The notes under the pieces: generated by a model
The model's database searches: none
Seen by the model: the letters and a program-made list of their open reading frames with translations, nothing else
Told to the model about the DNA's origin: nothing
Translations under genes and position numbers: made by a program
Assembly: GCA_028015205.1 (NCBI GenBank)
Contig: CM051521.1
Span: 100,106,513-100,170,512, forward strand
Direction of reading: 5' to 3'
Length of the DNA stretch: 64,000 nucleotides
Origin: Mytilisepta virgata
Lineage: Eukaryota; Mollusca; Bivalvia; Mytilida; Mytilidae
Part shown: one piece after another, positions 56,501 through 64,000 of the stretch
Layout of the letters: each line of letters opens with the position of its first letter
How positions within the stretch are numbered: the first letter of the stretch is position 1

Positions 56501-58978
56501 TCTCGGGGAACTCCGCCTTTCTGCGCTAACAAAACTTGCCACACCCTACTAACTCGGACTAATGCTGGCACTCGACCGCTGGACCTATAGCGTTTTCCCC
56601 TTTCCGTCTGATAAAATAATAATTTCAGTGTTTTTTTATCCATAGCAATGGGTTGGACCTACATCGCAGAAGCAGATTGTACTTTCATATCTCGATATGA
56701 AATGATTTTTTTATCATGCGGAAAAAGGTCCAGTAGTCGAGGGCCCATTGGACTGAAGCAAAACGCACGCAAAAATATGGTTAGTTTTGAGTGCCCTTCA
56801 TACGTTATTTATACAAAATGGTTTAAAAGGTTTACTACGAACTCCAGTAGGCACAGCTTATACACGCAAGAAGAGATACGGACTGGAAGATATCTAATTA
56901 ATTATTTCCTCAGAGGACGTTCGTCTTGTCAGATAGTATTGCCAATATCGTGAATATGGTTGAGTTTATAAGTACAAAGTACAAATGTTTTTATTTCCAA
57001 ATTTTGGAGCCCATATAGAGCAGTATAATCACTTTATGATTACCAAATACAGAACATAATTAACATAATTAACAAATACAGAACATAGTTAACATATACG
57101 CCGATAAATTGGGAAAAAGAAAAACTCTTATCTTATTGTTTATTATTCCATAATAACGACCATTTTCGGTAAAATAAGAAAGAAATGGGCGGTTTAAAAT
57201 GACACTCTTTTACTGGCTCACATATTCATACGCTGAACGTCATTTATTGGAAAATAAAAGATCTCATATGTCACATTATCAACCAATCGAAATAAAAAAT
57301 ACACACAGTATATAATTTGCTTTAAAAATATGGTTGATAACGCAATTACAAAATATACAAAGGTTAATTTTAATCAAGGACCAAATATTTCCAGTGTTAA
57401 ATTTACGAGACTGCTTGTTTACTTCTGATTCGCAATCCCCTTTTTTCTGGGTTTTGTCATTTATTATTATAATGCTAGTGAAAATTGTTATATTTGATGT
57501 AAATTTCCACTAATTGTGCTGTTGCACCATATCGTTTTGCAATATATACTTATTGAATGGCTATGAAGGGAATAGTAAGTTTATTGTCCCCAAGATACCA
57601 ACTTTTGCCCCGAAACTACTCACCGGTAAACAAATAGTAAAATTAGTGTCTCGATTTTTATATAGAAAAAACATACTGAGGTATAATAATAATAACTATT
57701 TATATTAAATAGTATCAGATGACAAAATTTAATATACCGGTGTACTTGTATTGCTAATCTTCATTGGAAAATTGGAGTCATTTACTGTACTTTCATTGGT
57801 TATTATATTTACCATTTAACGAAAAAAAAGTCTTTCCTGGTTATTTATAATGATCAACATTATCCGGTTTATTTAAATATACACAATATAGCATTATATT
57901 TGTTAAATCTAGTGAATAACTTGTGCTGCATTAATTCCTCTAAAGTTCTCTCTGTAAGAACAACCATTTCATTTTAAATGTTGGATATACCCTGACCACA
58001 CCCAGCATGTAGAAGTACATTTCAAAAACTAGCAATTTCTCTTATCCTCCCCACCAATCCTTAAAAATGAAACATTTACGAAAAATGTTAACATCTTAAT
58101 AATAAAAAATAAGCCAGACATCATATCAGAATGTTAACAGTAAAAATCTTGTCTGTCATCCCCTGACTATTATTGTTACTGTTTCTGATTTGAATCTTTT
58201 TATTTTTACCCTGTTAATTTTGAACTGTCAATAATATAAATATCAAGATGGATCAATTAATACACTTTGTACTTTGTTCAAAATTTACATATTAATACTA
58301 TGTGTATCTATTTCAGGCCCTTTCAATATTTTATGTCAAAAACATCCAACGCAGTGTTTGAAGATCTGTTTTGTTGATTTTTAATTAAATTTTCCTTTTA
58401 ATTCCCACAGCGTTATGTTCACGGAGAGGAGATGCATGTAAATAGATGTGGCTAGGACAATACTTTGTTCCTTGTCCTGTAATTTGTGTCTGCTATATAT
58501 AAAAGAAGACATAGGGCGATACGTTTCCTACTAAAATAGTTAGTGGTAAGTTTCAGTGTCCTCTACCCCTGATCAGCGAAATTCGATTCTCATGATTACA
58601 CCCCTTTTTGTTTAATTTTGCTATTAAAATCAGCATTGAATTTAATTTCAATGATTAACGTAGATGAGATTAAAACGTATAAATCTTCTGAATATCGATA
58701 AATATGTAAACTATTTATGTAAATGCAAGATATATGTGTCAGTATATCTCTTTATGCAAAGACGTAATAAAAGTATTTTACCATTTTGATTCTTCGCCAT
58801 CTCTTTTGACAATTCTGTATATTCCTTCAGCAACAATTAAAACGTTAGTTAAAGCCAACAGCCAATATAAATCACTATCTTCAACATCAGCAGCTCTCCA
58901 CACTGCCAACATGGCATGAACCATTAATCCAACCCGTACAAGAACTGCAGCAATCACATTCTTAATATTTGCGAACAT
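47553..58978 (-). CDS. TMEM26: TMEM26-like multi-pass membrane protein, complete, 357 aa
   Basis: Multi-pass membrane protein of the TMEM26 family; its molecular role is not established. Exons are 58782-58978, 50039-50183 and 47553-48284, with GT-AG borders and phases 2 and 0. The coding total is 1074 nt, giving 357 residues, close to vertebrate TMEM26. The start is the ATG at 58978 (MFANIKNVIAAVL); an earlier in-frame ATG upstream is possible. Family-like blocks are LAVWRAADVEDSDLYWLLAL, ESKW joined across intron 1 to FSPCILFYLMGIVPAIWILE, VLEQSMLFIFILARWILPRG, and TRDQLSQLLFVYIGSASDVM followed by SYVTLGVWTLSLLQF. About eight hydrophobic segments are visible. The C-terminal 50 residues are polar and charged (EEEKVKPL, PPEKKSSKQS). 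Intron 1 is 8.6 kb and full of repeat debris. Confidence 0.88.
48497..48770 (+). repeat. Dispersed palindromic repeat, copy 2
   Basis: The partner of 35205-35505, in the same orientation and at roughly 80% identity by eye. It lies in intron 2 of the TMEM26-like gene (48285-50038). Confidence 0.75.
48766..48867. repeat. Foldback element, about 100 bp
   Basis: The left arm AGTATAACTACTCTTGAAAT continuing GCGAATACCTAAAAATCTACA pairs with the right arm TGTAGATGTTTAGGTATTCG continuing CATTTCAAGATTAGTTATACT over about 40 bp. The loop holds TGTTCGGTAAATCG. Confidence 0.8.
49081..49230. repeat. Related foldback element, about 150 bp
   Basis: The arms AACTAATCTTTAGATGCGGA and (complement) CTAATCTGGAAATGCGAATA continue into AAAAATCTACAACTCGTGACCG or its match. 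It shares arm and loop words (GGTATTCGCATTTC, TTCGGTAACTCGTTGTA) with the foldback at 48766-48867 but has a longer middle, which contains CACTCACGCGTTACGCACAT. Confidence 0.75.
49830..49880 (-). other. Degenerate hammerhead-like motif
   Basis: The minus strand reads ACTGATGAGTGCAAAATATG followed by AAACTCTTCGTGTT. The boxes CTGATGA and GAAAC are present but stem II (GTGC...TAT) is not paired. It is probably a dead relic of the same kind of element as those at 2980 and 31139. Confidence 0.35.
50184..53695 (-). other. Intron 1 of the TMEM26-like gene, right of exon 2
   Basis: No gene supported. At 50787-50803 there is a GC-rich palindrome (CCCGCGCGAGCGCGGG) in otherwise AT-rich DNA. At 52630-52735 the tail of the 11985-type repeat recurs (TTTGACACATTCCCCGTTTC, CATTCTCTATTC). 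A 98-codon frame at 51331-51624 (MTDEFFKRCRELVRAYFWKI...) has no recognised relative and no splice support. Confidence 0.5.
53696..53985. repeat. PIF/Harbinger-like MITE, family 2, copy B
   Basis: The ends AGGAGCAACCATTTGATTTG and (complement) GGGAGCAATTATTTGATTTT are inverted, with TAA on both sides. A (GT)n run and a G12 tract lie just inside the left end. The inside carries TGGTCCTGCCTTTTT words as in copy A (25711-25970). Confidence 0.75.
54280..55190 (+). mobile_element. Decayed Penelope-like element: RT end and GIY-YIG region
   Basis: From about 54296 the plus strand encodes a broken RT C-terminal region (VPLVLT, stop, HPNNVVIWNIFKKNF, then VPFTTYRKRKSLKNYLV) with at least three stops. 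After a frameshift comes an open stretch (54506-54745) with RCVTCPYTLESNEMHD, NGFICTDENLVYTIVCTNCD and KVYIGKT. This is the Cys-rich GIY-YIG endonuclease layout of Penelope-like elements, and VYTIV...VYIGKT stands in for GIY...YIG. The 3' tail (GCATTTGGTTTTGTACGGCT, CCCCTTTTGACGGCTCGCCA) matches the relic at 4340-4620. Non-functional. Confidence 0.75.
55191..58781 (-). other. Intron 1 of the TMEM26-like gene, left of exon 1
   Basis: This is AT-rich DNA. ATCATTGT(A/T)GAAATT and GATATCTA(A/C)ATCATGCT occur in two loosely similar blocks (about 55430-55570 and 55770-55925), suggesting an old direct duplication of about 340 bp spacing. The 101-codon frame at 56648-56950 is unsupported. Nothing else recognised. 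Confidence 0.4.
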
Positions 58979-59651
58979 TGTTTTCTTGTTAAAATCACAC
59001 ACCTCTATGAAATTTAGTACGTACAATATAGGCTTTTAACTTTAAATGGGGTATAAACAGGATAAAATTGTAAAATATAGATGGATGGTGTAATTGGTAC
59101 GGAATTTAAATAGAAAGTATTAAACCATGGAAAAGATAGAGTTTTATTGTTTAATTTTATCGGAAATTGTTTAGGTGGTTTTTAATCAACATGAAAACTG
59201 AATCCAAAACAAATTTAAACAAAAATAAAAACGTAAAAGTAGGTATGGGATCAAAATGATGCCTCCGTCTACCGAATTGATCTTAATTAATAGATAACTA
59301 TTTTGTAGTCAGAGTTAAGACTTTCTTCGTTAAATTCCATTTTAGAGGAAGGATGAGATCATTCAAATATTCTATTGTTTGATCGTGTAAACGATTTTTA
59401 CAGTCTTGTAAACTTTCGCTCTTTAAGACAATGGATAGATATGAACTCTTGAAATTCTTTACTAGAGCCAAATAATAAACGAAACTACGATAAAATTCAA
59501 TTTTCAATTTTTTAACTTCAAAGGAGTAATATTCCTGCACCATCGGTTTATCGGTTTACATTTCATAATCAACACCCTTTCCACGGCTTGTTTTCAGGAT
59601 AAGGCGCAAATCTGACGCCAAAACAAATGTCGTCCCAATGATGACGTCATA
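58979..59651. other. 5' flank of the TMEM26-like gene
   Basis: Presumed 5' UTR and promoter. An 81-codon minus-strand frame (59298-59543, YYSFEVKKLKIEFYRSFVYY...) has no recognised relative; I do not call it a gene. Confidence 0.35.
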
Positions 59652-61319
59652 CAGTCCCGTCTTGACTAAAGTTTAACGTCTGGCTGGCAAAAAGCTGGCG
59701 ATATTATCTAGCTTGTGTTCAAATTGTTGGCAACGATAGCTAGCTGGTGTTCAAATTGACAGCCCATTTTGAACGTTCGACAGCTTGTTTGGAAGTCAAA
59801 AGCTTTCAACGCGTTGATAACTAGCAATCTATCGTTGAACGCTAGAAAGCCTTTATAATCGTATTAAGATTAAGTACCGATTAATATATGAGCTGAATTA
59901 ATTAACAGATGATTATTTATATTACAATATATAAAAAATAATTTAGATATTAATATGTTACTATATAAACATAATAGATTAATTTATATTTATTTCATTT
60001 AGCAATGTTTAGAAAATATAAAAGCTGGTGAATGACAGGCTGTTGAAAATCTTTCCAGTGTTCAAGGATAGCTAGTTAATGTTCAAGTACAGAAGGATAG
60101 CCAGTTAGTGTTCAAGGATAGCTAGTTAATGATCAAGGATAGCTAGTCAGTGTTCAAGGATAGCTAGTTAGTGTTCAAAGATAGCTAATCAGTGTTCAAG
60201 GATGACTACTTAGTGTTCAGTGATAGCTAGTCAGTGTTCAAGGATAGCTAGTTAGTGTTTAAGGATAGCTAGTCAGTGTACAAGGATAGTTTGTTAGTGT
60301 TCAAGGATAGCTAGTCAGCGTTCAAGGATAGCTAGTTAGTGTTCAAGGATAACTAGTTAATGATCAAGGATAGCTAGTCAGTGTTCAAGGATAGCTAGTT
60401 AGTGTTCAAAGATAGCTAGTCAGTGTTCAAGGATAGCTACTTAGTGTTCAATGATAGCTAGTCAGTGTTCAAGGATAGCTAGTTAGTGTTTAATATAGCT
60501 AGTCAGTGTACAAGGATAGCTTGTTAGTGTTCAAGGATAGCTAGTCAGCGTTCAAGGATAGCTAGTTAGTGTTCAAGGATAGCTAGTTAGTGTTCAAGGA
60601 TAGCTAGTTTGTGACCAAGGACAGCTAGGTGATGTTCAAGGATAGCTAGTCAGTGTTCAAGGATAGCTAGTTAGTGTTCAAAGATAGCTAGTCAGTGTTC
60701 AAGGATAGCTACTTAGTGTTCAATGATAGCTAGTCAGTGTTCAAGGATAGCTAGTTAGTGTTTAATATAGCTAGTCAGTGTACAAGGATAGCTTGTTAGT
60801 GTTCAAGGATAGCTAGTCAGCGTTCAAGGATAGCTAGTTAGTGTTCAATGATAGCTAGTTAGTGTTCAAGGATAGCTAGTTTGTGACCAAGGACAGCTAG
60901 TTAATGTTCAAGGATAGCTAGTCAGTGTTCAAGGATAGCTAGTTAGTGTTCAAGGATAGCTAAGCAGTGTTCAAGGATAGCTAGTTAGTGTTCAAGGATA
61001 GCTAGTCAGTGTTCAAGGATAGCTACTTAGTGTTCAAGGATAGCTAGTCAGTGTTCAAGGATAGCTTGTTAGTGTTCAAGGATAGCTAGTCAGTGTTCAA
61101 GGATAGATAGTTAGTGTTCAAGGATATCTAGTCAGTGTTCAAGCATAGCTAGTTTGTGTTCAATAGCTGGCAACGTTATTTTAGGCAGATGAAAGCTTTC
61201 AACCGTTGAAAGCAATTTGAAAGCATGGCTTTCAATGAAAGCTAGCTATGGGTCAAAATGGGCTTTCAATTCGAGGCGTTTTTGCTAGCTATTGTTAAAC
61301 TTTCGCCAGACCGGGACTG
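59652..61319. mobile_element. TIR element of 1.67 kb with TA flanks, filled by a minisatellite
   Basis: The left end CAGTCCCGTCTTGACTAAAG and the complement of the right end CAGTCCCGGTCTGGCGAAAG are inverted, and both continue TTTAAC...AAAAA. TA flanks each end, as in elements that integrate at TA. Subterminal regions share further inverted words (GCCCATTTTGA, AAAGCTTTCAAC). No transposase is encoded. The interior (60059-61160) is a minisatellite whose 21-bp unit resembles the subterminal TGTTCAAATTG and GATAGCTAG words, suggesting it grew from the element itself. Confidence 0.75.
60059..61160 (+). repeat. 21-bp minisatellite, about 50 units, with higher-order structure
   Basis: The unit GTTCAAGGATAGCTAGTTAG plus T alternates with a GTCAGT variant, giving a common 42-bp two-unit period. 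A longer block marked by the variants CAAAGATAGC, CTACTTAGTG, CAATGATAGC, TGTACAAGG and CTTGTTAGTG recurs near 60177, 60408 and 60680. The intervals of 231 and about 272 bp correspond to 11 and 13 units, showing that multi-unit blocks were duplicated. Confidence 0.92.
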
Positions 61320-61329
61320 TAGCTTCAAC

Positions 61330-61880
61330 CATTGCTCATCTATATCTCTATTAAAAGAGGCTTCTGAAATGTGTAAAAAGGTACAATGAAAAATTTTCTA
61401 TATAACCTTAAAGGTAAAACTGAACCAATAATTCTACCTAAAACATTACCATTCTAACTCCAGAAAACTATTAACTAAATGTAGAATTAGCGAACACACT
61501 CTTTTAATAGAAAAGAGTAGCCATCTTAAGATCCCTAGAGATCAAAAGTTCTGCGATGAGATAGAGGATGAAAAATACTTCTTTCAAATGACTTAATTAT
61601 AACTCCACTAGGAAGAATTATTTTGACTTTATGAAAAACAATCGTGAGTGGGATGATACTAATATAAATGACATAATAAAACTTAAAATAATACTAAACC
61701 CCACATCTCACAGTCAAAATTGAAAATACAGTTTCCTTTATTAGACAGCCATTAGAACTGAGGACGGGAGACCCAAAACTTTAATTTTGACTGATGTTTT
61801 AATGTTATATTGATTAATTTGATGTATGTTTGATTTATTTGATTTCTATGACAATAAAGTATTTGATTTGATTTGATGTA
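61330..61880 (+). mobile_element. LINE relic (copy C), C-terminal end and tail
   Basis: The plus strand encodes, with many breaks, SRKLLTKCRISEHTLLIEKS, LKIPRDQKFCDEIEDEKYFF and a final block matching QSLELRKGD (about 61745-61775). It then has an untranslated tail ending AATAAAGTATTTGATTTGAT. It corresponds to the C-terminal third of copy A at 38.6 kb. It begins directly after the TIR element. Confidence 0.7.
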
Positions 61881-62610
61881 TTCTTAGTTTTCAGTGTTGT
61901 GTCTGTGTGTTAACTCTCGTCCTATATATGCCATGTGTTTGATGTCATGAATACAAATCTTATCGAGTTAATATAAACATCAGAAAGTTGACATCATTTT
62001 ATGACTCGACATTTTAAACTTATTTTATATATCATTTGTTGTTGTGCACCAGCAATACCAAAACCTTTAGGACTTCCAAAGTTTTCGACTCAATAGGACA
62101 AATTAATTCTAGAACCCTTATGACATATCATATGCATATTATAGTAGTATTGATTAATCAAAGGATATTTTGATATGAAATATTGAATAAATGAAATAGA
62201 TAAGAAATTTAATCCATGGCATCTTGTTATTAATATTGATGAGTATCGCAGAATTTGGTCCTCGAAAATAACAAATATTTCAAAATATAAAGATTTTGTA
62301 ATTATTTATCTCATGAACTTATGCATGTAATGGAGAGGGCATTACTAAGTTGTATCTTACTTTTGCCTGATCGTTTTGTCATTTATTTCTGCCAATAAAA
62401 TACATGTATCGGTAGTCTACTAATATATGGGCTGCGCCCCAGTAATAAACAAGTATATATGATAAATAGGCTTGCTGGACAAGTGATGAGTAAATTAACA
62501 ATACAGAATATAAACAGACAACATAACGATTCTTCAAAATCACTTGAATGATATCAAGTACCTTTTTTTTTCGCTTACTGTTATGATATAAAGTCAGTTA
62601 CACATTATAA
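61881..62610. other. Intergenic, nothing recognised
   Basis: This is AT-rich DNA with no coding or repeat signal that I can support. Confidence 0.4.
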
Positions 62611-63042
62611 ACTAGAGGCTCCTAGAAGCACGCATCGATCATTTGCAGAATAAAACTGTTTGACTATGTCCACTGGCAGTCTGGAACATTGCTGTCGAGT
62701 TCAAATTGGCTCACTGGTTTTGCCAAATTGTTCAGTGGTTGCAAACGAGAAGATCTTTCAGTGAATTTTCCCATAACATCCTACGTCATATGTTAAAATA
62801 TGTTTGGTTCTGGCAGCCATCTTGGGTGGCTGGCGGGGTCATCGGATACAATTCTGAAACAGTACCACCTCAGGACCATTGTTTCCAAGTTTTGTTTCCT
62901 CAGACAAGAAGATCTTTAAGTAAATTTCCTATACGGTCCTATGTTAAACTTTTTTGTTTTGTTTCAATTGACCAAGTGGTTTACGACGACGACGACGACG
63001 GACACCAAGTGATGCCAATAGATCACATGTCCCTTTGTGATC
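62611..63042 (+). mobile_element. Small decayed pearl/Helitron-like copy
   Basis: It starts ACTAGAGGCTCCTAGAAGCA and ends with a GACGACGACGACGG tract, ACACCAAGTGATGCCAATAG and ATCACATGTCCCTTTG. These are degraded forms of the ends of the element at 41301-46316. Between them are about two units with CAGCCATCTTGGGTGGCTGG and AAGAAGATCTTTAAGTAAAT, near the GGCGGCCATCTTGGAT and AAAAGAAGTCATTTG words of the large array. The 133-codon frame here is not a gene. Confidence 0.65.
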
Positions 63043-64000
63043 TTTGTCATCTTCTCATTTTATATGCAATAGTGTATATTTACGAGCTTTTTTGTGATGT
63101 ACTTTAATAAAATGTTCAACGACTACATATTATGACCTACAGCACAGTAACACATTTTTGAGCTTGCCTAGTGGTGCATATTACAGGCTTGATAATCAAC
63201 ATTCTCAAAAAATAATTTGGCCAAATTATATAGAAGTTAACATGCATTAAAGGAGAAACTAAATTGTTCGACACATTTTATCTTGTGACTTTTATAATAC
63301 AATATAGGGTTAGGTGTGTTAGTTTCCGTATTTTTGGCAATAACTGCTTGCATATAAAAAGGTCACAGTACATTAAGTCACTAGATAAGTGATACACTAA
63401 ACATAAAATATCGATTTAACATAATTAAAATAGGGTTACAGAGAATTTAAATGGAAACTTAGATATATATAGATTGGTTGAATGCCCGCCGTTGTATTTT
63501 ATTTTTCTTTTATTTAACTGTACCATGCAGATTTTCTTTTTTCAACCCTAACTTACACAATGTCCTTTGATGTTAAAAGCAATGTTTAGCAGAAATAATA
63601 TTAATTTTTATTTTAATTAAAACACCTTGTACATCAAAACTGATATAATAGAATATTGCAAGATGGCACACGAGATATATTATTTTGTTAGCTTCTCTCC
63701 GTGTAGCTAACATGTTTGTCAAGTAAATATTGAAGCATCAAAGGGTTTTTATCTATTTAAGTAACTGTTTGGTTTTTGGGGGAGGGTGAAAGGAAGCCAT
63801 CATGGTAACTGGAATTTTTTTTCACATCCTCCGTGAGCCTGGATATTTTTTTCGGCTCCAAAATGATTTTGAATTTAATCTTCTTGTTATGCTCTAGATT
63901 AAGGCTATTTAGCTATTTTATTTTTTAAATTTTTTATTGTTGTTTCTATTTTTGTTTGGTTATTTAAGTTTTTGCCTTCCGGTAGCTAATCGACTTTTTG
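63043..64000. other. Right edge of window; possible MITE family 2 fragment
   Basis: Near 63760, GTAACTGTTTGGTTTTTGGG then GGAGG resembles the left end of MITE family 2 (GCAACCATTTGATTTTTGGG). The element, if present, would extend past or end near the window edge. Otherwise the stretch is AT-rich and non-coding. Confidence 0.35.

Noticed and set aside
56648..56950. 101-codon plus-strand frame MGWTYIAEADCTFISRYEMI...
   Set aside because: No domain or motif, and composition is like translated intron.
59298..59543. 81-codon minus-strand frame upstream of the TMEM26-like gene
   Set aside because: No recognised relative and no supporting context; left as non-coding.
60059..61160. CRISPR-like appearance of regularly spaced repeats
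   Set aside because: There are no unique spacers; the units are contiguous 21-bp minisatellite copies in a eukaryotic transposon.
62706..63104. 133-codon plus-strand frame
   Set aside because: It runs through the decayed pearl/Helitron-like copy and its GAC repeat (a run of Asp residues) and is not conserved with the other copies.

Overview
The window is animal nuclear DNA: it is AT-rich, its genes are split by GT-AG introns, and much of it is decayed transposons and short foldback repeats. The repeat content points to a bivalve mollusc, most likely a mussel of the Mytilus group. That content includes pearl/Helitron-like elements with tandem cores of about 160 bp next to ACGG-type microsatellites, Penelope-like debris with hammerhead-like motifs, and a non-LTR retrotransposon family. 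The species assignment is inference; the gene and repeat calls were read from the sequence by hand.

Genes, left to right. (1) 996-1601 (-): intronless ORF of 201 codons, not recognised. (2) 5223-13479 (-): ten exons of a GH18 chitinase with two LDL-receptor class A modules before the catalytic domain and a CBM14 chitin-binding module at the end. The exon(s) carrying the start and signal peptide were not found. (3) 22202-24278 (+): complete four-exon homeobox gene (243 aa) of PRD-like type, with an intron at homeodomain 46/47. (4) 30796-38487 (+): six-exon J-domain membrane protein (238 aa) of the DNAJB12/DNAJB14 type with a short C-terminus, whose stop codon lies against the 3' end of an antisense LINE. 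(5) 47553-58978 (-): complete three-exon TMEM26-like membrane protein (357 aa). The genes are unrelated in function and show no sign of co-regulation; introns and intergenic DNA hold most of the repeats.

Repeats. 16-21 kb: a pearl-like array, a LINE relic split by an inverted array, and an (AAAT)n tail. 24-28 kb: several MITE-like foldback elements, two families of which appear to have TAA/TTA target duplications, plus a retroelement tail. 31-37 kb, in the J-protein introns: tandem arrays, two foldback modules of the same design and a hammerhead-like relic. 38.5-40.4 kb: a 5'-truncated LINE with a 595-codon open frame. 41.3-46.3 kb: a pearl/Helitron-like element whose core has grown into about 27 monomers of about 166 bp in a three-monomer higher-order repeat of about 498 bp. 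53.7-55.2 kb: a MITE and a decayed Penelope-like element with a GIY-YIG region. 59.65-61.32 kb: a TA-flanked terminal-inverted-repeat element filled by a 21-bp minisatellite. 61.3-63.0 kb: another LINE tail and a small decayed pearl-like copy.

Most noteworthy: the three-monomer higher-order array inside a mobile element, the minisatellite-filled TIR element, the LDLa-LDLa-GH18-CBM14 domain order, and the possible truncation of the J-protein gene by the LINE.
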